Assembly (NCBI GenBank): GCA_000824845.1
Contig: CCNC01000197.1
Span: forward strand, 1-64,000
From: Mesorhizobium sp. ORS 3359
Lineage (GTDB): Bacteria > Pseudomonadota > Alphaproteobacteria > Rhizobiales > Rhizobiaceae
DNA length: 64,000 nucleotides
Direction of reading: 5' to 3'
Positions 34,116 to 41,688 of this stretch are shown in pieces (the first letter of the stretch is position 1; each line of letters opens with the position of its first letter). The notes under the pieces are model-generated. The model worked only from the letters and a program-made list of their open reading frames with translations, was not told the DNA's origin and did not search any database. The translations under genes were made by a program, and so were the position numbers.

Positions 34116-34130
34116 GGGAAACTACTTAGT
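34116..34130 (-). promoter_or_regulatory. FixJ-type activator site upstream of fixK
   Basis: On the minus strand ACTAAGTAGTTTCCC followed by GTAGG, closely resembling the FixJ-binding sequence of rhizobial fixK promoters. It lies 77-91 bp before the fixK ATG. Confidence 0.65.
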
Positions 34131-34221
34131 GCAACCCGAGATCACCCTGCCGAGCCAAATATGTCGAGCAGGCCGCCTGGCCCGTTCGCCAACTGGGTCC
34201 ATGCGCCAACCGGGTAAGCGA

Positions 34222-34235
34222 TTGACCGCGATCAA
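34222..34235. promoter_or_regulatory. FixK/FNR-type site upstream of the small membrane protein gene
   Basis: TTGACCGCGATCAA; predicted start near 34270, 22 nt before ATG 34292. Confidence 0.75.
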
Positions 34236-34291
34236 GGCCGGCATGATTTGACCCGGCATTGTCTGGCCGGAGCAACCAGGGGAAACCGACC

Positions 34292-34444
34292 ATGACCTCC
34301 GATATGATTGAAATCTGGACCGGGATACTCGGCCTTGCCTATCTTGTCGCCGCAGGCCTTTATTCCGAAATGCTCCGTGCCAGGAAGGATGTCCCAGCAA
34401 GACGTGGTCATGCCCGGCCGGTGAGGATAAGGCGCTCGCGATAG
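34292..34444 (+). CDS. Small single-helix membrane protein
   Basis: A 50-residue protein: MTSDMIEIWTGILGLAYLVA forms one membrane helix with flanking residues, followed by YSEMLRARKDVPARRGHARP, a basic tail that should face the cytoplasm. The ribosome site CAGGGGAA and the FixK/FNR-type site 57 bp upstream support a real, low-oxygen-induced gene. It resembles FixS/FixQ-sized accessory peptides only in size and layout; no family is recognised. It precedes the alcohol dehydrogenase gene by 91 bp. Confidence 0.6.
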   Translation: MTSDMIEIWTGILGLAYLVAAGLYSEMLRARKDVPARRGHARPVRIRRSR

Positions 34445-34535
34445 GAAATGACGCCGGACCAGCGCGGTTTCATTCTTTCGTGCCGAGGGAAAGCCGGTCC
34501 GTTCCAGTCTGTCTTCCGAGAAACGGGGAAGCGTG

Positions 34536-35519
34536 ATGAAGGCAATGGTGCTGGAAAAGCCCGGTACGCTTCTCAATCTCGTCGACGGTCCGGAGCCCTT
34601 GCCGGGGGCGGGCGAGATCAGGCTCAAGGTGGAGGCATGCGCGGTATGCCGCACCGACCTGCACGTCGTGGACGGTGACTTGCCATCGCCAAAGCTGCCG
34701 CTCGTGCCGGGTCACGAAATCGTCGGCATCGTCGATCTTGTCGGTGAAGGCGTGTCACGATCCCGGCTTGGGCAGAGGGTAGGCGTTCCATGGCTGGGGC
34801 ACACTTGCGGACATTGTCCCTATTGCAACGCCGGCGCCGAAAATCTCTGCGACCAGCCGCTCTTCACCGGCTACACGCGCGACGGCGGCTTCGCCAGTCA
34901 TGTCGTTGCCGACGAGCATTTCGCCTTCGAGCTCGATGCCGCCGCCGATCCGGTGTCGCTGGCGCCGCTCCTGTGCGCTGGTCTGATCGGCTGGCGCTGT
35001 CTCAAGAAGGCCGGCGATGGCCGGCGCCTGGGCATCTTTGGCTTCGGCGCCGCCGCGCATATCATCACGCAGGTCGCAATCTGGCAGGGACGTGCGATCT
35101 TTGCCTTCACGCGGCCTGGTGACATCCAGGCACAGGAATTCGCGCGCTCATTGGGCGTTGCCTGGGCAGGGGCCTCCGATGAACTGCCCCCCGCCGAACT
35201 TGACGCCGCGATCATTTTCGCACCGATCGGCGACCTGGTGCCGGCGGCGTTGCGGGCTGTCCGCAAAGGCGGCCGGGTGGTCTGCGGCGGCATCCACATG
35301 AGCGACATTCCATCGATGCCCTACAGGCTTCTGTGGGAAGAACGGGAATTGGTGTCGGTCGCCAACCTGACCCGCCGGGACGCCGAGGAGTTCTTTCCAA
35401 TCGCGAGGGACGCCCGGGTCCGCACGCACACAAAGGTCTATCCGCTGGAGCGGGCGAACCAGGCGCTGGATGATTTGCGCATGGGCCGGCTGAGTGGCGC
35501 CGCCGTCCTTAAGCCGTGA
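34536..35519 (+). CDS. Zinc-dependent alcohol dehydrogenase family protein
   Basis: Medium-chain dehydrogenase of 327 residues. Catalytic zinc ligands are visible in VEACAVCRTDLHVVDG and PLVPGHEIVG; structural zinc cysteines in HTCGHCPYCNAGAENLC; a Rossmann segment near residues 165-190 (LGIFGFGAAAHII, a G-x-G-x2-A variant). Residues such as TGYTRDGGFASHVV place it in the AdhA/AdhP-like subgroup that oxidises or reduces short alcohols/aldehydes. ATG 34536 is chosen over GTG 34533 because of spacing from GGGGAA. It is probably co-expressed with the small membrane protein under a FixK/FNR-type site. Confidence 0.88.
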   Translation: MKAMVLEKPGTLLNLVDGPEPLPGAGEIRLKVEACAVCRTDLHVVDGDLPSPKLPLVPGHEIVGIVDLVGEGVSRSRLGQRVGVPWLGHTCGHCPYCNAGAENLCDQPLFTGYTRDGGFASHVVADEHFAFELDAAADPVSLAPLLCAGLIGWRCLKKAGDGRRLGIFGFGAAAHIITQVAIWQGRAIFAFTRPGDIQAQEFARSLGVAWAGASDELPPAELDAAIIFAPIGDLVPAALRAVRKGGRVVCGGIHMSDIPSMPYRLLWEERELVSVANLTRRDAEEFFPIARDARVRTHTKVYPLERANQALDDLRMGRLSGAAVLKP

Positions 35520-35668
35520 CGGTCGTGGAGCGCGCGTTCGCACGGCCGTCTTATCTGCTTTGGCCGGTTCGTCCCTGGCCGGCAGAGTCGGTCAGGGCGG
35601 GTCGGGGCGGCCGATGAGAACAGGCACGCAGCGCGACATTCTTCTCCCGGACGGCTTGCCGAGTTGCG

Positions 35669-36055
35669 CTATGGCTGCTCGACCCGGGCCACCTTGTAGG
35701 TGTGCATGGCCCCGTTGCGCTTGATCGAGACGTACTCGCCGGTGACGAAGCGCTCCTCGCCGAGATGAAAGCCGACCTCGTCGTCACGATCGCCCTCGGC
35801 GTAGTCGAAATACCATTGGCCGCCCGGCTTGCGCCGCAGGCGGCCGACAAGATCGTCCTCGCCGGTGCGGAAGCGGCGGACGCGGCAGAAGCCCTTGTGC
35901 GATTTCCACTCCTCCGCGTCCAGCCGTCCCTCGTTGGTGAGCGGTGCGAGCACATCGTAGCCTTCCTCGCGGTCTCCTTCCGGATGACCTTTTTCGCGTG
36001 CGAGAAGCAGGCGGATGTTCCTGAATTTCGGGGTGAGGTCGTGCAAGCTGGTCAT
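35669..36055 (-). CDS. Conserved protein of unknown function
   Basis: A 128-residue soluble, highly charged protein (MTSLHDLTPKFRNIRLLLAR, later GYDVLAPLTNEGRLD, WYFDYAEGDRDDEVGF and GEYVSIKRNGAMHTYKV). The ending looks like a small beta-barrel. I recognise no named domain. GAAGGAG precedes ATG 36055, and a FixK/FNR-type site at 36104 predicts a 14-nt leader, so low-oxygen control is likely. Function unknown. Confidence 0.75.
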   Translation of the reverse strand: MTSLHDLTPKFRNIRLLLAREKGHPEGDREEGYDVLAPLTNEGRLDAEEWKSHKGFCRVRRFRTGEDDLVGRLRRKPGGQWYFDYAEGDRDDEVGFHLGEERFVTGEYVSIKRNGAMHTYKVARVEQP

Positions 36056-36103
36056 GGCAAACTCCTTCGAGGCCATTCCTATCGCGGCGATCGGAGGCGA
36101 CCT

Positions 36104-36117
36104 TGATCAAGGTCAAA
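36104..36117. promoter_or_regulatory. FixK/FNR-type site upstream of the 36055 gene
   Basis: TTGATCAAGGTCAA; predicted start near 36069 towards the minus-strand gene. Confidence 0.7.
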
Positions 36118-36139
36118 CGGGCATCGGCTTACCGCGGGC

Positions 36140-36589
36140 TCAACTGGAGCCTGTCGGCACATGGCCGCAAACCCAGTTGACGATCTGGCCGGCGCTCATC
36201 GCCCCCGATACGCGCGCGATTTCCCGCTGGCGGTGAAATAGGATCATGGTGGGGATGCCGCGAATGCCCAGCCTCGCCGCGATGGCCTGCTCCTTGTCGG
36301 AATTCAGCTTGACCAGCCGGATGTGAGGCTCCAGCGCCTTGGCGGCGGCCTCATAGGCCGGCGCCATCATCTTGCAGGGACCGCACCAGGGAGCCCAGAC
36401 GTCGACAAGGACGGGCAGGCTGCCGCGGCCGATCTGACGGTCGAAATTCGCAGCGTCGATGTCCTGCGGAACTCCCGAAAACAGCCGGGCTCCACACTTT
36501 CCGCATTGCGCTTCGGCGCTGTTTCGGTTCGGCGGCAGGCGGTTGACCACGCCGCATTTGGTGCAAACCACCAGATTCTCCTGGGTCAT
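36140..36589 (-). CDS. trxC: Thioredoxin 2 with zinc-ribbon N-terminus
   Basis: Cytoplasmic disulfide reductase of 149 residues. The N-terminal zinc finger has two C-x2-C pairs (VVCTKCGVVN; AQCGKCGARL), followed by a thioredoxin fold with active site WAPWCGPCKM and cis-proline region GIRGIPTMILF. These are TrxC features. Its ATG overlaps the stop of the P-type ATPase gene (ATGA, 36586-36589), so the two are translationally coupled, with the DUF302 gene upstream in the same operon. Confidence 0.95.
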   Translation of the reverse strand: MTQENLVVCTKCGVVNRLPPNRNSAEAQCGKCGARLFSGVPQDIDAANFDRQIGRGSLPVLVDVWAPWCGPCKMMAPAYEAAAKALEPHIRLVKLNSDKEQAIAARLGIRGIPTMILFHRQREIARVSGAMSAGQIVNWVCGHVPTGSS

Positions 36590-38457
36590 GACCTTCTCCC
36601 ATTCCGATCGCGTTCGAGACGCCCATCGCCAAGGGCCCGCAGCGCATTAAGGATGACGGCGACGTCTATGCCCTCTTGCAGCAGTGCTCCCGCCACCGGG
36701 GTTATATGCCCCATGGCGGCCGCGATCATCGCCGCGCCCGAGAGCCCCAGCCCGACGACGATGCTCTGCAGGGCGATCCGGCGCGTCCGCCTGGCGATAC
36801 GCAATGCTTCCGCGACAGGTTCCAGCCTGTCGGTCAGCACGACCACGTCCGCCGCCTCCGACGAAGCTGTCCCGCCGCGGGCTCCCATGGCAATGCCTAC
36901 GGTCGCCGCGGCAAGGGCGGGAGCATCGTTGATGCCGTCGCCAACCATCATCGTCGGCGCCGCAGCCTTTTCGGCCTCCACTGTTCCAACCTTGTCGGCC
37001 GGCGTGGCGTTGGCGAAGACCGCATCGAGATCGAGGGAAGCGGAGACCTTTTCAGCCGCAGCGCCGTCATCGCCAGTCAGCATGACTATCCGGGTGACGC
37101 CTGCCGAGCGCAAAGCCTCGACAGTGCCGGGAGCATCTTCGCGTATGGCGTCTCCGAAGGTGAAAACAGCGGCAAGCCGGCCATCGATGGCCAGAAACAC
37201 CCTGAGCACCTGCGTGTCGCGATACCGGCGCTCTCCGCTCTCCGCCCAGTTGGGCAATGGTCCGTTTCCAAGAACAAGCGGCCTCGACCCGGCCACGACC
37301 GATATCCCATCCACCTGACCTTCAAGGCCTTCTCCCCGATGCTCGCGGACATCACTGGGTTGGGAAAGCAAAAGGTTCCCGTGGCGGGCAATGCGGACAA
37401 TCGAATCCGCAAGGACGTGGTGCGAAGCCTGTTCAAGCGAGGCGAGCAGCCGCAGCGGTTCATCGGTTCCCTGGCCTGGAGCGACGTCGCTCTCGATCAG
37501 CTCGGCGCCGCCGAGCGTCAGGGTCCCTGTCTTGTCGAAGATCGCGGTGCGTATCTGGGCGAGCGCCTCCAGCGCCGCGCTGCCCTTCATGAGGATGCCG
37601 GCGCGGGCGGCACGCGACACGCCGCCGATGAATGCGACGGGCGCCGCGAGGATCAGCGGGCAGGGCGTCGCGACCACCAGAACGGCGAGAGCGCGGATCG
37701 GATCACCGGAAAGATACCAGGCGATGGCGGCGATCAACAGCGTGGCCGGAAGCAAGAGCAGGGCAAAACGGTCGGCAATGCGTATGAACGGCGCCTTGGC
37801 GGTTTGCGCGGCGGCGACCATGCGCACGATCGCGGCGTAGGTGCTTTTGTCGGCGATGGCCGAGGCCCGCATGACAAAGGCCTCGCCGACATTGACGGTG
37901 CCGCTGCGCAATGCGTCGCCGGCGCCGCGCCGCTCCGGCAGGGGCTCTCCGGTGACCGTCGACTCATCGACCTGGGCCGAGGCGTCGATCAGGATGCCGT
38001 CCACGGGCAGCAATTCGCCGGCGCGCACCAGAAGCTCGTCGCCGACCGCCACCTGGGCGATCGCGACGGTTTCGGTGCCATGTGCGGATTTCCGGTGCGC
38101 CACACGCGGCGCCCTGTCGGTCAGAGCCCTGAGATTCCGCTCCGCCCGGCCGCGCGCCAGATCTTCGAGCACGGTGCCGCCGGCATACATGATGGCGACG
38201 ACCACCGCCGCCAAGGCCTGCCCAAGCAGCAGCGCCGCCGACATCGAAACCAGCGCGATCGCATCGACGCCGACCCGGCCGATCCAGAAATCCCGCAGGA
38301 TCGAGATGGCAAGCGCCGCCACGACGGGCAGCGTTGCCGCTGTCCAGATCATATCGGGCGAGGCGATGTCGATACCGTTTCGCCAGACGCCCAGTCCGAG
38401 CGCCAGGCCGAGAACGGCTATGATCAGCAGCGCGCGCCGCAGCACGGATTCTTTCAT
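36586..38457 (-). CDS. Heavy-metal P-type ATPase with TPCP membrane motif
   Basis: P1B-type ATPase of 623 residues with no N-terminal metal-binding domain. It has about eight helices, actuator motif STVTGEPLP, ion-path motif VVATPCPLILAAPVA, phosphorylation site FDKTGTLTLGG and GDGINDAPALA. TPCP in place of CPC is typical of the P1B-5 group, such as Sinorhizobium Nia, linked to Ni2+/Fe2+; this protein lacks the C-terminal hemerythrin-like domain reported for that group, so the metal is uncertain. It sits 8 bp after DUF302 and overlaps trxC. A FixK-type site lies before the operon. Confidence 0.88.
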   Translation of the reverse strand: MKESVLRRALLIIAVLGLALGLGVWRNGIDIASPDMIWTAATLPVVAALAISILRDFWIGRVGVDAIALVSMSAALLLGQALAAVVVAIMYAGGTVLEDLARGRAERNLRALTDRAPRVAHRKSAHGTETVAIAQVAVGDELLVRAGELLPVDGILIDASAQVDESTVTGEPLPERRGAGDALRSGTVNVGEAFVMRASAIADKSTYAAIVRMVAAAQTAKAPFIRIADRFALLLLPATLLIAAIAWYLSGDPIRALAVLVVATPCPLILAAPVAFIGGVSRAARAGILMKGSAALEALAQIRTAIFDKTGTLTLGGAELIESDVAPGQGTDEPLRLLASLEQASHHVLADSIVRIARHGNLLLSQPSDVREHRGEGLEGQVDGISVVAGSRPLVLGNGPLPNWAESGERRYRDTQVLRVFLAIDGRLAAVFTFGDAIREDAPGTVEALRSAGVTRIVMLTGDDGAAAEKVSASLDLDAVFANATPADKVGTVEAEKAAAPTMMVGDGINDAPALAAATVGIAMGARGGTASSEAADVVVLTDRLEPVAEALRIARRTRRIALQSIVVGLGLSGAAMIAAAMGHITPVAGALLQEGIDVAVILNALRALGDGRLERDRNGRRS

Positions 38458-38465
38458 GACGGCCG

Positions 38466-38852
38466 TCAAAGCTCGTCGATCATTTCCCGCAGCAAAAGCC
38501 GGACATCCTTTGCCGTCGCGGCAAGTTGCGGGTTGTCGATCGCTCCCATCGCCACCATCGGATCGACCGCCGCCACCTCGGTCTTGCCGGGGGCGGTCTC
38601 GGTCACGATCACGTTGCATGGCAGCATCGCGCCGATCTTGTCCTCGGCCTGCAGCGCGCGCCATGCGAAATGGGGATTGCAGGCACCGAGGATCATATAT
38701 GGCTTGAAGTCGACGCCCAGCTTGACCTTCATCGTGTGCTGGACATCGATCCTCGTCAGGATGCCGAAGCCCTTGCCGGCAAGCTTTTTTGTGACGTGTT
38801 CGATCGCCGGCGCGAACGGCATGTCGAGGCTCTTGCTGAAATAATAGCTCAT
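38466..38852 (-). CDS. DUF302-family protein
   Basis: Cytoplasmic protein of 128 residues with the DUF302 fold: EHVTKKLAGKGFGILTRIDV, PYMILGACNPHFAWRAL and GAMLPCNVIVTE (conserved CNP and C residues). The family is often associated with metal, sulfur or thiol stress, and its reaction is unknown. It is the first gene of an operon with a P-type ATPase and trxC, and the site at 38932 predicts a 45-nt leader. Confidence 0.9.
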   Translation of the reverse strand: MSYYFSKSLDMPFAPAIEHVTKKLAGKGFGILTRIDVQHTMKVKLGVDFKPYMILGACNPHFAWRALQAEDKIGAMLPCNVIVTETAPGKTEVAAVDPMVAMGAIDNPQLAATAKDVRLLLREMIDEL

Positions 38853-38931
38853 CGAATCCTCCTTCCATGGCGATTGTCGCCAGCAGGGACAGCTTGAGGG
38901 CAGTAGCTAGCCGCGGGGCTCGGATGGCGCT

Positions 38932-38945
38932 TTGATCCAGCGCAA
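38932..38945. promoter_or_regulatory. FixK-type site in a divergent promoter
   Basis: TTGATCCAGCGCAA. Predicted starts are near 38897 (DUF302 operon, 45-nt leader) and 38980 (acyl-CoA synthetase fusion, 14-nt leader), so one site may serve both. Confidence 0.7.
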
Positions 38946-38993
38946 TGAATGCCAGCCGCCTTCGGTGAATGTGGCGGCAAGGAGTTCTCCAGG

Positions 38994-41675
38994 ATGACAA
39001 TCCGAAATCTTGAATACGCGGTCTCACCGAAATCCGTCGTTGTCGTCGGCGCGACCGAGCGCGTTGGCTCGGTCGGCCGCGTTGTCTTCGACAACATCGT
39101 CGGCGGCGGCTTCGAGGGGGAGATCTGGCCGGTCAATCCCAAACATGCGCAGGTGGCCGGCCGCCGCTGCTACCGCAGGGTCGCCGATCTGCCGGGGGTT
39201 CCCGATCTGGCCGTGATCGTGACCCCTCCCGAGACTGTGCCCGATATCGTGCGGGAACTGGGCGAGAAGGGGACGCGAGCCGCCGTCGTCATCACCGCGG
39301 GGCTCAATCACGCCAACGGTCTGCGCCAGGCGATGCTCGATGCGGCCAAGCCATCGCTCATGCGCATTATTGGCCCGAACACTGTCGGGTTGATGGTCCC
39401 CCCGGCGAAGTTCAACGCCAGTTTCGCCCATATGGCGGCCCGCCCCGGGAACATTGCGCTGATCTCGCAATCCGGCGCCATCGCCACGTCGCTGATCGAC
39501 TGGGCGGCCGAGAACAATGTCGGCTTTTCCCGGATCATCTCGCTCGGCGACATGGCGGATGTCGATGTCGGTGACTGCCTCGACATGCTGGCGGGGGATT
39601 TCCACACGCGCGCTATCGTGATGTATCTCGAAACCATACCCAATCCGCGCAAATTCATGTCGGCCGCGCGGGCGGCGGCGCGCCTAAAGCCGGTTATCGC
39701 GATCAAGCCCGGGCGGCACGAGCAGGCGGCCAGGGCGGCCGCGACGCATACCGGCGCGCTTTCGGGCACCGACAGGGTAGTGGACGCCGCCTTGCGCAGG
39801 GCAGGCGTGCTGCGTGTGGATGATCTCGCCGAGTTGCTCGATGCCGCCGAGACTGTCGCCCGTCACGCTCCCCTCGAGCGGGCGCGGGTCGGCATCGTCA
39901 CCAATGGCGGCGGGGCCGGCGTGCTTGCCGTCGACAAGATCGTCGATCGTGGAGGCGAGCTGGCCGAACTTGCGCCCTCGACGATCGAGCGGCTCGAGCG
40001 TGCGCTGCCGCCAACCTGGTCGCATGCGAATCCGATCGACATCGTCGGTGACGCGGCGCCGGAGCGCTACGAGGCGGCGCTCGAAGCCCTGGCGGCGGAT
40101 CCGGGGACGGACGTTATCCTGGTCATGAATTGCCCCACCGGGCTCGGTTCCTCGCCGGACGCGGCCAGGAAGGTCGCCGAGCTTGGCGACGACGGCGAGA
40201 TCGGCGGAAAACCGCTTCTCGCGTGCTGGCTCGGCGAGCATACCGCGCGCGAAGGCCGGCGCGTCCTGACGGAAGCCGGCATCGCGAGCTTCGAGACGCC
40301 GGAGGATGCGGCGATCGCGGCGTCCTATCTCGGCGAATGGTCGCGCGCCCAGCGGGCGCTGCTGCGGACTCCCCCGAGCCGGGATGGCAACCAGGCCGAT
40401 GGCAAGGCATCGGCGCAGGCCATCTTCCGGCAAGTGGCCGCCGAAGGACGGCGCATGCTGACGGAGCCGGAAGCAAAAGCGGCGATAGAGGCCTATGGAA
40501 TCCCCGTGCCGCGGACCATCGTCGCCGGATCCGTCGCGGAAGTGGCGCAGGCCGCCGGCGAGCTTCTCGAAAGCTCTGAAGCAGTGGTCGTCAAATTGCT
40601 GTCGAAGGTGGTCTCGCACAAGTCGGATGTCGGCGGCGTGGTCCTCGACATCGCCACCGCGGAGAAGGCCGCGGAGGCCGCCCGGTCAATCGAGACGCGC
40701 CTGCGCGCGCGGTCGCCGCAGGTGAAGGCGGACGGCTACACGGTGCAAGCCATGGTCGCGCGCAAGCATGCTCAGGAACTCATACTGGGCATGAACCTCG
40801 ACCCGATGTTCGGCCCGGTCATTCTGTTCGGCGCCGGCGGCACGGCGGTCGAGGTCGTGAACGATACCGCGATCGCCCTGCCGCCGCTTGACGACGTGCT
40901 GGCCGCAGACGCGATCGACGCGACTAGGATAGGCCGCCTGCTTGCCGGCTATCGCGATCGCAAGCCGGCCAACCGAGGCGCGATCATCGCCGCGCTGAAC
41001 GGCCTTTCGCAAATGATCGTCGACTTCCCCTGCCTGGTCTCCCTCGACATCAACCCGCTGCTGGCCGATGCCGAAGGCGTGGTTGCGCTCGATGCGCGTA
41101 TCGAGATCGACCCGCGACGGGTGGATGAGTCGGCGCCGAACCCGGCGCTTGCCATAAGGCCCTATCCGTCGGGATGGAGCCGTGATTTCCAGTCGGACGG
41201 CATGACCTTTCACATCCGGCCAATCATGCCGGCGGACGTTGCGCTTTATCCCGCGTTCCTGGCGAAGATTTCTCCCGACGACCTCAGGCTGCGCTTCCTG
41301 TCGCTGCGGAAGAACTTCCCGGACCAGATGCTCAAGCGGCTCACACAGCTCGACTACGACCGCGACATCGCCTTCGTCGCGCTTGAAAAGGACACGGGGG
41401 CGCTGGCGGGAATCGGCCGGCTTTCCTGCGACCCCGATCACAGGAGCGGTGAATATGCGCTGCTCGTGCGGTCGGACCTGCAAGGCCATGGCCTGGGATG
41501 GGATCTGCTGAAACAGGTCATCGACTATGCGAAGGCCGAACGCATCGGCCGCATCGAAGGCACGATCCTCAACGAAAACCGCAAGATGCTCACAATGTGC
41601 CGGGAGTTCGGCTTCTCGATAGCCCACCACCCCAGCGAGGCGGGCCTATCCATGGCGACCCTTGAGCTCAGTTAA
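38994..41675 (+). CDS. ADP-forming acyl-CoA synthetase fused to a GNAT acetyltransferase
   Basis: A fusion of 893 residues. CoA-binding domain at about 8-130 (VVVVGATERVGSVGRVVFDN), succinyl-CoA-ligase-like domains at about 145-450 (IALISQSGAIATSLIDWAA; ATHTGALSGTDRVVDAA), ATP-grasp domain at about 480-710 (KLLSKVVSHKSDVGGVVLD), and a C-terminal GNAT domain at about 735-893 (ISPDDLRLRFLSLRKN; SDLQGHGLGWDLLKQ). Proteins of this build (Pat/PatZ type) acetylate and switch off acetyl-CoA synthetase; the synthetase part is often inactive and used for sensing. Here a FixK-type site upstream links it to the acetate-forming phosphoketolase route. Convergent with the 41689 gene. Confidence 0.92.
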   Translation: MTIRNLEYAVSPKSVVVVGATERVGSVGRVVFDNIVGGGFEGEIWPVNPKHAQVAGRRCYRRVADLPGVPDLAVIVTPPETVPDIVRELGEKGTRAAVVITAGLNHANGLRQAMLDAAKPSLMRIIGPNTVGLMVPPAKFNASFAHMAARPGNIALISQSGAIATSLIDWAAENNVGFSRIISLGDMADVDVGDCLDMLAGDFHTRAIVMYLETIPNPRKFMSAARAAARLKPVIAIKPGRHEQAARAAATHTGALSGTDRVVDAALRRAGVLRVDDLAELLDAAETVARHAPLERARVGIVTNGGGAGVLAVDKIVDRGGELAELAPSTIERLERALPPTWSHANPIDIVGDAAPERYEAALEALAADPGTDVILVMNCPTGLGSSPDAARKVAELGDDGEIGGKPLLACWLGEHTAREGRRVLTEAGIASFETPEDAAIAASYLGEWSRAQRALLRTPPSRDGNQADGKASAQAIFRQVAAEGRRMLTEPEAKAAIEAYGIPVPRTIVAGSVAEVAQAAGELLESSEAVVVKLLSKVVSHKSDVGGVVLDIATAEKAAEAARSIETRLRARSPQVKADGYTVQAMVARKHAQELILGMNLDPMFGPVILFGAGGTAVEVVNDTAIALPPLDDVLAADAIDATRIGRLLAGYRDRKPANRGAIIAALNGLSQMIVDFPCLVSLDINPLLADAEGVVALDARIEIDPRRVDESAPNPALAIRPYPSGWSRDFQSDGMTFHIRPIMPADVALYPAFLAKISPDDLRLRFLSLRKNFPDQMLKRLTQLDYDRDIAFVALEKDTGALAGIGRLSCDPDHRSGEYALLVRSDLQGHGLGWDLLKQVIDYAKAERIGRIEGTILNENRKMLTMCREFGFSIAHHPSEAGLSMATLELS

Positions 41676-41688
41676 GCGCCGGTCAGCT

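Noticed and set aside
36676..38844. 722-codon open frame opposite the TPCP-type ATPase
   Set aside because: Shadow of a clear P-type ATPase; its sequence has no recognisable domain and no ribosome site.
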